The position numbers and the translations under genes are program-made. The notes below the pieces were generated by a model that made no database searches, had not been told where the DNA came from, and saw only the letters and a program-made list of their open reading frames with translations. A stretch of DNA of 64,000 nucleotides from positions 1 through 64,000 of the forward strand of contig JAFUIK010000049.1 in assembly GCA_017473955.1 (NCBI GenBank). The letters are read 5' to 3'. Below are positions 16,973 to 25,710 of this stretch, piece by piece. Every line of letters starts with the position of its first letter. The stretch's first letter is position 1. The DNA comes from Ruminococcus sp. (GTDB taxonomy: Bacteria > Bacillota > Clostridia > Oscillospirales > Acutalibacteraceae).

Positions 16973-18331
16973 ATGGATATTATCATTGTCGGAAGTGGCA
17001 GAGTCGGCAGAACAATCGCCGACCATATGAACAACGAGGGACACTCTATCACCGTCATCGACGAGGATGCTCACGCCCTTGAAAAGCTTTCTGATACTCA
17101 AAACATTATGACTATCGAAGGCAACGGTGCGACCTTAGGAACTTTAAGAGAAGCAAATGTTTCGACCTGCGATTTGCTCATAGCAGTCACAGCAACAGAC
17201 GAGCTCAATCTCTACACCTGTCTTATCGCTAAAAACGCTGGCGTAAAGCGTACAATTGCCAGAGTTCGCAACCCTTTATATACTAAGGATTTGCCTTTTG
17301 TTAAAGATGACCTTAAGCTCTCACTTGCAATAAACCCTGAGCTTTTATGTTCTCGAGAACTGACCCGTATGCTCAAATTTCCGGGCGTTGAGGGTATGGC
17401 ATCGTTTGCACGCGGTCACATTGATATGATAAAAATCAAGGTAGAGGAAAAATCTCCTCTTACCAATAAAAAGGTAGTACAAAGCTCTCATATGCTCAAA
17501 GACGGAGTGCGTTTCTGTTTTGTCGAGCGTGATGGCGAGTGCTACATCCCTAACGGTGATTTTGTTATTGAAGCAGGCGACCTTATTTCATTCATCGCTC
17601 CGTCAAAAGCAGCCGCAAAACTACTCAAAAGCCTTGGCATAGTTTCTAACCGAGGTCGTTCCGTACTTTTACTAGGTGGTTCAAAAATAGCATTTTATCT
17701 TGCTAAGGACTTATCTGACGCAGGCATTAGCGTAAAAATCATCGACAATAATAAAGAGCGTTGTCTAGAGCTAAGCGAATCCTTGGATGATGTTTTGATT
17801 ATCAACGGCGACGCTATGGATCAGGACCTTCTCTTATCTGAGGGCATTGAGCACGTTGACGCTATTGTAACACTTATGAACACAGATGAAGAAAACCTCG
17901 TTTCTTCACTTTACGCTAAACAGGTCAACCCTAAAGCTAAGGTAATCACCGAAATCGGCAACCTTAAAATCAGCAGTGTGTTCGAAAATCTTCCGCTTGA
18001 TACAATGTTCAACCCTAAGCGTATCGCAGGCGAGCATATTATGAAATATGTAAGAGCTATGCACAACTCGCGTGACAGCGAGTTTGAAACTGTTCATCCG
18101 ATAGCTGACGGCAAAGCCGAGGCTTTGGAATTCAGGGTCAGAAAAGACAACCTTGTAACAGGCATCTCGCTTTCAGGACTTGATTTAAAGGAAGGTTTAC
18201 AGATTGCGTGCATTAACCGTCAGGGTAAAATGATTATCCCTAAGGGTTCTGATACAATCGAAGTTGGCGACAGCGTGATTGTTATCACAAAGCACAAAGG
18301 CCTTACAGATCTTGAGGACATCCTGAGGTGA
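16973..18331 (+). CDS. trkA: Trk potassium uptake regulatory subunit TrkA
   Basis: A 452-residue cytoplasmic protein that gates the TrkH channel in response to bound nucleotides. It has the two-fold TrkA layout: an N-terminal RCK domain with a classical NAD site (Gly-Ser-Gly-Arg-Val-Gly-Arg near residue 7 and acidic Asp-Glu-Asp after strand 2), an RCK_C domain, then a second RCK_N with a degenerate glycine loop (Leu-Gly-Gly-Ser-Lys-Ile) and a second RCK_C. The full double length fits single-polypeptide TrkA rather than short KtrA. The ATG has GAGG 8 nt upstream. It is followed 4 bp later by trkH, its obligate partner. Confidence 0.93.
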   Translation: MDIIIVGSGRVGRTIADHMNNEGHSITVIDEDAHALEKLSDTQNIMTIEGNGATLGTLREANVSTCDLLIAVTATDELNLYTCLIAKNAGVKRTIARVRNPLYTKDLPFVKDDLKLSLAINPELLCSRELTRMLKFPGVEGMASFARGHIDMIKIKVEEKSPLTNKKVVQSSHMLKDGVRFCFVERDGECYIPNGDFVIEAGDLISFIAPSKAAAKLLKSLGIVSNRGRSVLLLGGSKIAFYLAKDLSDAGISVKIIDNNKERCLELSESLDDVLIINGDAMDQDLLLSEGIEHVDAIVTLMNTDEENLVSSLYAKQVNPKAKVITEIGNLKISSVFENLPLDTMFNPKRIAGEHIMKYVRAMHNSRDSEFETVHPIADGKAEALEFRVRKDNLVTGISLSGLDLKEGLQIACINRQGKMIIPKGSDTIEVGDSVIVITKHKGLTDLEDILR

Positions 18332-18335
18332 TAAT

Positions 18336-19781
18336 ATGAATATTAGACTCATTTCTTATATCCTCGGTTGGGTGCTTGTTATCGAAGGCTTGTGTATGCA
18401 ACTTTCTACTATAGTTGGACTTATTTACGGAGAAAGCAGTTTTATCTACTTTCTTATTATCGGTATTATATCCGCAATTTTGGGTGCAACTTTAGTTATA
18501 AAAAAACCTAAAAACCCGACTATGCACTTAAAAGACGGCTTTGCGAGCACTACCCTCTCGTGGATAGTTTTATCTTTAGTAGGTGCTCTTCCGCTTTATT
18601 TCAGCAAATCTATCCCCAGCTTCATAGACGCTTTCTTCGAAACTGTTTCAGGTTTTACAACAACAGGTGCTACAATTCTCACAGACATTGAAGCTCTGGA
18701 TAAATGTATGTTATTCTGGCGTTCTTTCAGTCACTTTTTGGGTGGTATGGGTGTAGTAGTATTCTTGCTTGCTATCATCCCTAAGCTCGGAGGAAACCAA
18801 AGTATAAACCTGATGAAAGCCGAGTCAACAGGCCCTGCTGTCGGTAAAAGTATGCCAAAACTTAGAACCTATGCAGCTCTACTATACTCTATCTACATAG
18901 GTCTTGCGTTAATCGAATTCATCCTGTTACTCCTTGGTGGTATGAACGTTTTTGATGCACTTACTACCGCATTTTCAACCGCAGGTACAGGTGGTTTCTC
19001 GACCTACAACGCTTCAATGGGACATTTTGACAGCTATTACCTACAAACAGTTGTAGCGGTATTTATGATGCTGTTCGGCGTTAACTTCTATGTTTACATT
19101 CTTATTTTAACAGGAAAAATCAAACAAATTTTGAAGCTCGAAGAACTTTGGGTGTATTTGGGTATGGTAGTGGCTTCAACAGTTGCTATATCAGTAAACC
19201 TTTTAAGCTATTATGATACATTCAAAGAAGCTATTCACCAAAGTTTCTTCTACGTAACTTCAATTCAATCCAGCACAGGATACGCTATCGCCGACACCAA
19301 CCCTTGGCCTGAGTTTTCTGAAGCTTTAATACTGATATTGACTTGTGTGGGAGCCAGTGCAGGCTCGACAGGTGGCGGTTTTAAGGTTTCTCGTATTATC
19401 ATCCTGCTCAAAGAAATCAAAAAAGAGTTTCTGCTTATTATTCACCCCCGCAACATCTACACAGTTAAAAGTGAAGGTAAAAAAGTTACACACGAGGTGG
19501 CACGAAATGTCAGTGTTTACCTTTCGCTTTACATTCTGATAATTATTGTAACAACTATTCTTATTTCATTCAACGGGTTTGATTTTACTACTAATTTCAC
19601 AAGTGTTCTTGCAACCATAAACAACACCGGTCCGGGTTTCTCAATGGTTGGCAGTGCAGGCAATTACAGCGAGTTCTCGGTATTTTCAAAAATCGTTTTC
19701 TGCTTCAATATGCTTGCAGGACGACTCGAGCTCTACCCTCTCGCACTTATTTTAATCCCGTCCGCTTGGAAGAAAAACTAA
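18336..19781 (+). CDS. trkH: Trk potassium uptake channel subunit TrkH
   Basis: A 481-residue integral membrane protein with about ten hydrophobic helices arranged as repeated M1-P-M2 units. Selectivity-filter-like segments are visible as Thr-Thr-Thr-Gly-Ala-Thr, Ser-Thr-Ala-Gly-Thr-Gly-Gly-Phe, Ser-Ser-Thr-Gly-Tyr-Ala and Asn-Thr-Gly-Pro-Gly. The charged C-terminal Gly-Arg-Leu-Glu segment is typical. With TrkA it imports K+ across the cytoplasmic membrane. Its ribosome site GAGGTGATAAT overlaps the trkA stop, so the two are translated as a coupled operon that ends at the terminator right after the gene. Confidence 0.93.
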   Translation: MNIRLISYILGWVLVIEGLCMQLSTIVGLIYGESSFIYFLIIGIISAILGATLVIKKPKNPTMHLKDGFASTTLSWIVLSLVGALPLYFSKSIPSFIDAFFETVSGFTTTGATILTDIEALDKCMLFWRSFSHFLGGMGVVVFLLAIIPKLGGNQSINLMKAESTGPAVGKSMPKLRTYAALLYSIYIGLALIEFILLLLGGMNVFDALTTAFSTAGTGGFSTYNASMGHFDSYYLQTVVAVFMMLFGVNFYVYILILTGKIKQILKLEELWVYLGMVVASTVAISVNLLSYYDTFKEAIHQSFFYVTSIQSSTGYAIADTNPWPEFSEALILILTCVGASAGSTGGGFKVSRIIILLKEIKKEFLLIIHPRNIYTVKSEGKKVTHEVARNVSVYLSLYILIIIVTTILISFNGFDFTTNFTSVLATINNTGPGFSMVGSAGNYSEFSVFSKIVFCFNMLAGRLELYPLALILIPSAWKKN

Positions 19782-19795
19782 ACATAACACACAAA

Positions 19796-19830
19796 AAGCG
19801 AGGCTGTGTTTTCAGCCTCGCTTAGTTTTT
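19796..19830 (+). terminator. Terminator of trkA-trkH
   Basis: AAGCGAGGCTG (19796-19806) pairs with CAGCCTCGCTT (19813-19823); TAGTTTTTG follows. It can also serve the opposing RAYT remnant. Confidence 0.88.
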
Positions 19831-19831
19831 G

Positions 19832-20150
19832 TTATTTTACGTTCAATCCATCGAGTTCCCATTTTATTGGGTTATTCTCAATGTATGTGCAGTGCTCAAT
19901 GTAGTCACGCTCATTGCGGATTATGTGGTCAACAAAGGATTTTTGCCATATACTATAGCCGACCTGTTTTGAAACATATCCTTTCATCTGATTTATGACC
20001 GTTGAAACTGTAGGGGCGACCAATGGTCGCCCCTACATTATCCCACAACAATGATTTGCGGTCTTTTATACACACCGTTACAAAATACACACCCGGATTA
20101 CTATAATCGTAATCCTTTAAACGGATTTGTTTCCTCTTTCTCAAATCCAT
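19832..20150 (-). pseudogene. RAYT (REP-associated tyrosine transposase) remnant, internally deleted
   Basis: Two frames together read as the two ends of a Y1-type RAYT transposase. From 20150 the N-terminal part runs Arg-Lys-Arg-Lys-Gln-Ile-Arg-Leu-Lys-Asp-Tyr-Asp-Tyr then Tyr-Phe-Val-Thr-Val-Cys. The other frame, from 20023 down to the stop at 19832, gives the C-terminal part (Val-Ser-Thr-Val-Ile-Asn-Gln-Met-Lys-Gly-Tyr ... Phe-Val-Asp-His-Ile-Ile-Arg-Asn-Glu ... Asn-Asn-Pro-Ile-Lys-Trp-Glu-Leu-Asp). The middle, which in family members holds the His-x-His metal motif, is missing, and the frames switch exactly at a GC-rich palindrome. Intact members are roughly 170-200 residues. The copy must be inactive. 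It fits between the trkH terminator and the pbpA stop. Confidence 0.85.
20009..20037. repeat. REP-like palindrome inside the RAYT remnant
   Basis: TGTAGGGGCGACC (20009-20021) pairs perfectly with GGTCGCCCCTACA (20025-20037) around an AAT loop. It marks the deletion/frame-switch junction of the RAYT remnant, consistent with recombination or slippage between two such sequences. Confidence 0.85.
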
Positions 20151-20154
20151 ATTA

Positions 20155-21543
20155 TCACGGATTATTCACTAAAGAACTTATAGCCGCCTGAGCAATAGGA
20201 GCTGCGGCAGAAATACCATAACCGCCCTCTTCAACAGCGACAGCAAAAGCATACGGGTGGTTTTCATCCTCGGTATATCCGATAATCCACGCCGTAGGCT
20301 CCTTGTCCTCGCCTACTTCGGCGGTTCCTGTTTTCGCACAGAAATTGAGTCCGCCCATTGTAAGACCTCGTGCATTGTAGTAATAATCAGCAGTAGCCCT
20401 CATAATATCCTGAAGCTTTATAGCTGTATCTGTGCTTAACATCTGCTCGCTTTTCTTAGCTTCCGTGATACCTATTTTCTGCAGCAGTGAAGAGTCTGAC
20501 TGAAGCAGATAAGGAGTCACAGGAGTACCGCCATTTGCAATAGCACCGCACATTATAGCCATATGCATCGGGTTAGCTAAATCTTCAAACTGACCGATAC
20601 CCGACCAACCGAGCTGATTGTCACCTAAAGCGTTTTCGAGTGTATAAACACTTTTCGAAAGTGTGATACCGCTGACTTCAAATGTTTTGTTAAAGCCCAT
20701 ATTTTCAGCAGTTTTGGTCATATTATCACCGCCGACCTCAATAGCCATCTGAGCACACGCAACGTTGCACGACTGAGCAATCGCATTCGTAAAATCAATC
20801 GAGCCGTGAGCATTCTCACAGGTTATTTTCATACCGTCGATATCATACTCTCCGCTACATTCAAAGGTTCTGTTATAAATATCCGGGATATTCTCGATAG
20901 CCGCCGCGGCTGTTACAACTTTGAAAATCGAACCCGGTGTATAACTTGATGACACAACATTGTCAAGATAAACGCCGTCATAGTCCTTCTCGTTTTCTTC
21001 AGTTATTTCAGGAGGATTCTGTGGGTCATATGTTGGTGTGCTGACATCAACAAGCACCTCACCTGTTTTATAGTTATACACAACACAGGCACCCTTTTTA
21101 TACCCCAAAGCTTCATATGCAGCCTTGCACGCATCAGCGTCAACAGTCAGCTCAATTGAGTTGTTAGTCCTAAGCGACTTTGGAAGTCCTAAACCGAAAA
21201 CAAACGAATATCCTGTCAAATCGCCACGGTACATACTCTGCACCGCAGTTGAAATATTCAGCGAGTTATCGCCAACAACATGCATCAAAGCACATCTTGT
21301 TGAATAGTCCTCGTGATAAATACGCTCCTCGTTCTCATCAGTGTAAGCGAGTGTTACATCATCCCTGTCAGTAACGTCTCCAGCCTGAGCTAGTCCGTTA
21401 CTACTAGCTACATGTCCGTTATATGGTTGAGCTACCCACTGCTCATTCTGTGTTAAAAGTCTAAACGCAAGCAAGCACACGCCCGCAACCATAGCAAGCG
21501 TAACAATGAGAACAATAAAGCTTCTCGACATAATTCTTTTCAT
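20155..21543 (-). CDS. pbpA: Class B penicillin-binding protein (PbpA-type transpeptidase)
   Basis: A 462-residue peptidoglycan D,D-transpeptidase anchored by one N-terminal membrane helix (about 8-28). Active-site motifs are in order: Ser205-Ile-Phe-Lys208 (SxxK, in Pro-Gly-Ser-Ile-Phe-Lys), Ser258-Cys-Asn260 (SxN) and Lys404-Thr-Gly406 (KTG). It cross-links cell-wall peptides outside the membrane. It is short for class B PBPs, with a reduced N-terminal dimerisation region like actinobacterial PbpA. It follows the FHA-FtsW gene by 34 bp, making a RodA/FtsW-type polymerase plus cognate transpeptidase pair. GGAG lies 8 nt before the ATG. Confidence 0.92.
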   Translation of the reverse strand: MKRIMSRSFIVLIVTLAMVAGVCLLAFRLLTQNEQWVAQPYNGHVASSNGLAQAGDVTDRDDVTLAYTDENEERIYHEDYSTRCALMHVVGDNSLNISTAVQSMYRGDLTGYSFVFGLGLPKSLRTNNSIELTVDADACKAAYEALGYKKGACVVYNYKTGEVLVDVSTPTYDPQNPPEITEENEKDYDGVYLDNVVSSSYTPGSIFKVVTAAAAIENIPDIYNRTFECSGEYDIDGMKITCENAHGSIDFTNAIAQSCNVACAQMAIEVGGDNMTKTAENMGFNKTFEVSGITLSKSVYTLENALGDNQLGWSGIGQFEDLANPMHMAIMCGAIANGGTPVTPYLLQSDSSLLQKIGITEAKKSEQMLSTDTAIKLQDIMRATADYYYNARGLTMGGLNFCAKTGTAEVGEDKEPTAWIIGYTEDENHPYAFAVAVEEGGYGISAAAPIAQAAISSLVNNP

Positions 21544-21577
21544 GCGTTCATCTCCTTTTTATGGTATATAAAAGATT

Positions 21578-23272
21578 TTATCTTTCTTCTTTATGCTTTG
21601 AAAGACGCTTCGCAGCGTAAGTACGCTCGTCAGCAGCCTTAATAAACGCTAACAATCCCCAACAAGCTATCATCGACGAACCACCTGCTGATACAAACGG
21701 AAAAGTAACACCCGTCAACGGTAATATGTCAGTAGCACCAAAAATGTTGAGTGATGCCTGAATTACCATAAGACCTGCTGCACAGCACGCCGAAATCGAG
21801 TAGAATGTACTGCGACTCCTTGTGGTAATAGCTCTCGCATAAAACGCGAGCATAATAATGGCAAATGTCAGGGCAAACGCAACTATAACACCCATTTCTT
21901 CAGCAAGAATACCAAAAACCAAATCGCTTTCGGATGCAAAAATATATTTCAAATATCCGTTACCGACACCAACACCGGAAAGCCCGCCCGATGCTGTATA
22001 TGTCAGCACTCTGGCCTGCTGATACGCGGTGTCCTGAGCGTGTTCCCAAACATGACCCCAAGCGGCAAAACGATTAGCAACATAGGGCTTAAATTTAAGC
22101 ACAATCATTCCTGCAAACACAACAGAAACCAGTGCGAGCAAAACGGTCTTAAAGTCACCGGAACGCATAAATGCTATGAGCAAAAAGGTTGCAAAGAAAA
22201 TAAGAGCTGTACCGAAGTCACCCATCAAAGCAAGAGCTCCGACACATATAGCCGAAAATACAATAAATTCAAAGAAGTTACGCTTTGTCTGCAATTTATC
22301 AAGAGCAGCCGCACCAACAAAAATATAAGCAACCTTAACAAACTCTGACGGTTGGATTGATATAGGTCCTATCTGAATCCAGTTCTGAGCACCGTGCTGT
22401 ACCGAACCAAAAACAAGGTTAACTGCAAGCAATCCTACAGCACCAATCATAATCGCCATTCGCCAACTATCAACCCTGTCAGGATTTTCAATAAACTTAA
22501 CAAGGAAACAGAAAAGCACTATACCTACAGTCGCCGCGATAAGCTGAACATACGCTGAACGTATCTCTTGACGCACAAGCAGTATAACCCCTATACCTGT
22601 CATAAATGACGCAAGTGCTTCCAATTCAAAGTTTATACGTTTGAAAACAACCGTTGAAACAAAGAAAAATCCCCACAACAGCGCTTCCATAATCAAGAAT
22701 ATTGTAAATGGTGTAAAGTCCTGCACCTCATTTGTAAAGCACGCCTCCACCGTCATAAAAAGATGGAAGAAGGTAATTAAAAGCATCAATTTGTATGGTT
22801 GCAAACTACCTTTATTCGAGGCTTTAGAAAAAAACCACGAAGGTCTGATTCTGTCCTGAAATTCATCACCGCGTTTTAACACAAAGGTTGTAGAACCGAC
22901 ACTTATCTCATCATCAATAAGCACCTGTGTTCTGGATCGTGCCTTCTTACCATTAACGTAAGTACCACCCTTGGAGCCAATGTCAGAAACAAGCCAGCCC
23001 TCCTGTCGCCTTAAAAGAACACAGTGTTCTCGTGATACAGTCGGGTCATTGACACAGATGTCACTACCCTTGCTTCTACCGATGGAATTCTCCCAGAAAA
23101 GCACCGGTACCTGTTGGCCTGTATCCTTGAGTTCTAAAGTAACAAGCGGTTTTTCCGGTCGTCTATGTCTACGCATTGATGCAAAGCACTGGTAAATAAT
23201 AACCACAGCGTAAACTGGTAGCAAAAATCTCAGTGCCACAACCGCTATATCAAGAAAAACCTGAAATCCCAT
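21578..23272 (-). CDS. FHA domain fused to an FtsW/RodA/SpoVE-family glycosyltransferase
   Basis: A 564-residue membrane protein. One helix (about 8-28) and a basic stretch lead into a cytoplasmic FHA phosphopeptide-binding domain (about 44-133) with Gly65-Arg66, Ser80-Arg-Glu-His83 and Gly-Gly-Thr-Tyr-Val-Asn-Gly (102-108). About ten further helices make a SEDS-family peptidoglycan polymerase, with the late Thr-Gly-Val-Thr-Phe-Pro-Phe-Val-Ser-Ala-Gly-Gly-Ser signature. The fusion suggests wall synthesis is controlled by binding phosphothreonine proteins. pbpA follows in the same operon, as in the rodA-pbpA clusters of actinobacteria. I start it at ATG 23272, with GGAGGTG 6 nt upstream; the longer frame would begin at a GTG inside that site. 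Confidence 0.9.
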   Translation of the reverse strand: MGFQVFLDIAVVALRFLLPVYAVVIIYQCFASMRRHRRPEKPLVTLELKDTGQQVPVLFWENSIGRSKGSDICVNDPTVSREHCVLLRRQEGWLVSDIGSKGGTYVNGKKARSRTQVLIDDEISVGSTTFVLKRGDEFQDRIRPSWFFSKASNKGSLQPYKLMLLITFFHLFMTVEACFTNEVQDFTPFTIFLIMEALLWGFFFVSTVVFKRINFELEALASFMTGIGVILLVRQEIRSAYVQLIAATVGIVLFCFLVKFIENPDRVDSWRMAIMIGAVGLLAVNLVFGSVQHGAQNWIQIGPISIQPSEFVKVAYIFVGAAALDKLQTKRNFFEFIVFSAICVGALALMGDFGTALIFFATFLLIAFMRSGDFKTVLLALVSVVFAGMIVLKFKPYVANRFAAWGHVWEHAQDTAYQQARVLTYTASGGLSGVGVGNGYLKYIFASESDLVFGILAEEMGVIVAFALTFAIIMLAFYARAITTRSRSTFYSISACCAAGLMVIQASLNIFGATDILPLTGVTFPFVSAGGSSMIACWGLLAFIKAADERTYAAKRLSKHKEER

Positions 23273-23398
23273 GTAAGTCACCTCCACACAAGATAAAAAT
23301 CATATATGTATACATCGTAATTTTAACCCATACGTATATAAAAGTCAAATAGCATCCGCTTATTTGATTATCTAACAACAAAGATTATGCACCGCTTA

Positions 23399-23427
23399 TT
23401 GACTATTTACCATATTTTTAGTATCAT
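23399..23427 (+). promoter_or_regulatory. Sigma-A-type promoter of the sulfatase/LTA-synthase-like gene
   Basis: TTGACT (23399-23404), a 17-bp spacer and TATCAT (23422-23427). A small perfect hairpin (AAGGC-GTAT-GCCTT, 23455-23468) lies in the leader just before the ribosome site. Confidence 0.6.
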
Positions 23428-23482
23428 ATATTATTATACTAACAGTTAACGTGAAGGCGTATGCCTTGAAAAGGAAATCAAA

Positions 23483-25561
23483 ATGGAAAACAAACACGAC
23501 AAGTTCGGTAACAGGCTTCTGCTGTCGCTGTCAGTAAGTGCTTTCTTTGTGTACACATTCTTTCTGTACGCACCACTCAAGCTGTATATCGAAAACAAAG
23601 ATGTGCTATGGTTCAACTTCGACTCAACACTTACCGTGTCGCTGATTATCTCAGCCATTGCACTGATTATATTTACTCTGTTTGTCGCACTACCCAAACG
23701 TTTCATACACGCAGGACTGACGTGTCTTTTGTTTGCCCTTGCCTTGGGACTGTTCATTCAGGGTAACTTTCTGAACATCAACTACGGCTCCGGTGTATTT
23801 GACGGCAGTGAAATTGCGTGGAAGGACTACACGACCTATGGTGCGATTAACTCGGCTGTATGGGCAGCGTGCCTTGCGATGCCTTTCGCATTTTTTATGG
23901 TATTCAGAAACGAGTGGCGAAAAATCCTGATGTTCTCTTCTTTGGGACTTGTGCTCGTACAGGTGGTTATCCTGTCATCATTAGTAGTACAAAATTCAGG
24001 CACACTGGATAAAATCACTTACGAAGTAACACGTTCGGGCATCTACGAATTAAGCGAGGACGACAACACTGTAGTCTTTGTTCTTGACTCGTTTGACGAA
24101 AGCTATCTAGAAAAAATCAAAAAGGACTTCCCTGATTATGAAAAAGAACTCGGCGGTTTTGTTGAGTACGACAACACTCTTGCTTCAGGTTCAGGTGCAT
24201 CAGTTGCACTTCCTTCTCTTTTGACAGGCGAAGTTTACACAAAACAGACCTCTTATAACAGCTACTTAAAGAGTATATGGAGCAACGACACTGTGTACTC
24301 ATTACTGGATGAAAACGGTGTTGACACACGAATCTACGCACAGACCGAGTACTTTGGTCCACACGCAAAGGATGACATAAAAAACATAGTTGACTATATG
24401 GACACTACGGGTGCATATGCTTCGATGACAAAAACTATTTACAAGTACGCAGCGTACACCTATGCTCCGCACTACTTAAAACAGTATTTTTGGCTTGATT
24501 TGGACACAATTTCGTCTTACAAATCAAAAAATGCGTATTCACTAAATGACGCGAAATTCTACTCCGACTATGTAAGAGCTGAGGGCTTCACTTACACCGA
24601 CAGCTACGACCGTGCAGTCAGAATTTACAACCTAGACGGTGCTCGTTCTCCTTACACTTTGACCAAAAACACAATCAAAAGTATCAACGGCACCACTTTA
24701 AACGAGCAGATTTACGGTTGCTTCAACTGCCTTTTCACTATGCTTGATGATATGAAAGAAAACGGCGTTTACGAAAACTCCACAATCATCATCACAGCTA
24801 ACATCGGTAACAAGGATATGACCCAGCATCCGCTGATGCTCATTAAAGAAAAAGGAAAAAGCGAAGGCTACGAAATAAGTCACGCACCGCTTTCAATTTT
24901 CGATTTCGCACCAACTCTAGCGTCCACAGTCACCGACGATTACTCTAACTTCGGTTCAGGAAAAACATTCAGCGAATTCGAAAGCAACGCAAAGCGTACT
25001 CGTTATTTCTACCTTAATACAGGCGAAAATGCTGATACCAGAATCGAGCAGTACTCAACCAGAGGCGATGCAAACGACCCTGAGAGTATGCGACTCTTAA
25101 ACAGCTTTTACTCAACCCCTCAACTAAGCGACTACAAGCTTGGCACGTCGCTCACCTTCGCTATGGATGCAACAGCAAATATGTACTGTGTTGAGGGCTT
25201 CTGCTCCACCACAGGATGGCGTACTCCGCTGGCAGGACCGCAGGCTCAGATGGTTATCCCTATCGCATCAATACCAAACGATGCACAGGACATACACGTT
25301 TACTTTGAGCTTCACTCCGTTGAAAAAGCATCCGACTGCATAATCTACGCAAACGGCAGACAGGTTTACTCAGGCAGTATAGACAAGTCGCTTGTGAATG
25401 AGGGCTTAAACTTCACTGTTCCAAGCTCACTGATTGGCAACAACAACGAGCTCACTCTAAGCTTTGATTTCACAGACATCGACAATGCTGAGTTCGACCT
25501 AGACCAGAACAAACGCACTAAAACCGTTTCGTTCAAATCTTTCAAGATGTACACGCAGTAA
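23483..25561 (+). CDS. Membrane-anchored sulfatase/LTA-synthase-like enzyme
   Basis: A 692-residue protein with about five N-terminal membrane helices (residues about 12-170) and an extracellular alkaline-phosphatase-superfamily domain. Val-Val-Phe-Val-Leu-Asp-Ser-Phe-Asp supplies the first metal-binding aspartates. The nucleophile region is the Ser-rich Gly-Ser-Gly-Ala-Ser ... Pro-Ser-Leu-Leu-Thr-Gly. A later Ser-His-Ala-Pro-Leu-Ser-Ile-Phe-Asp-Phe-Ala-Pro-Thr-Leu is typical of sulfatases. About 160 C-terminal residues form an extra beta-rich domain. The layout matches enzymes that transfer glycerol phosphate or phosphoethanolamine, or cleave sulfate esters, at the cell surface. The substrate is unknown; true LTA synthase differs in motif detail. 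It is a single-gene unit with its own promoter and terminator, beside cell-wall genes. Confidence 0.72.
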   Translation: MENKHDKFGNRLLLSLSVSAFFVYTFFLYAPLKLYIENKDVLWFNFDSTLTVSLIISAIALIIFTLFVALPKRFIHAGLTCLLFALALGLFIQGNFLNINYGSGVFDGSEIAWKDYTTYGAINSAVWAACLAMPFAFFMVFRNEWRKILMFSSLGLVLVQVVILSSLVVQNSGTLDKITYEVTRSGIYELSEDDNTVVFVLDSFDESYLEKIKKDFPDYEKELGGFVEYDNTLASGSGASVALPSLLTGEVYTKQTSYNSYLKSIWSNDTVYSLLDENGVDTRIYAQTEYFGPHAKDDIKNIVDYMDTTGAYASMTKTIYKYAAYTYAPHYLKQYFWLDLDTISSYKSKNAYSLNDAKFYSDYVRAEGFTYTDSYDRAVRIYNLDGARSPYTLTKNTIKSINGTTLNEQIYGCFNCLFTMLDDMKENGVYENSTIIITANIGNKDMTQHPLMLIKEKGKSEGYEISHAPLSIFDFAPTLASTVTDDYSNFGSGKTFSEFESNAKRTRYFYLNTGENADTRIEQYSTRGDANDPESMRLLNSFYSTPQLSDYKLGTSLTFAMDATANMYCVEGFCSTTGWRTPLAGPQAQMVIPIASIPNDAQDIHVYFELHSVEKASDCIIYANGRQVYSGSIDKSLVNEGLNFTVPSSLIGNNNELTLSFDFTDIDNAEFDLDQNKRTKTVSFKSFKMYTQ

Positions 25562-25589
25562 AATCAAATAATTCAGTTTGCTTAACAGA

Positions 25590-25619
25590 AAAAGCCCTTG
25601 GATTTTCCAAGGGCTTTTC
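25590..25619. terminator. Bidirectional terminator between the sulfatase-like gene and the polysaccharide operon
   Basis: AAGCCCTTGGA (25592-25602) pairs with TCCAAGGGCTT (25606-25616), with A-run left and T-run right. It ends the plus-strand gene and the long minus-strand polysaccharide operon. Confidence 0.88.
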
Positions 25620-25710
25620 TTATGTCAGTTTTTTATACAGAAACAAATTTATTTAGTTTAACATTGCGGGGAATTGACAGCACCACCCCATACAATAGAA
25701 ACCTCTATTA

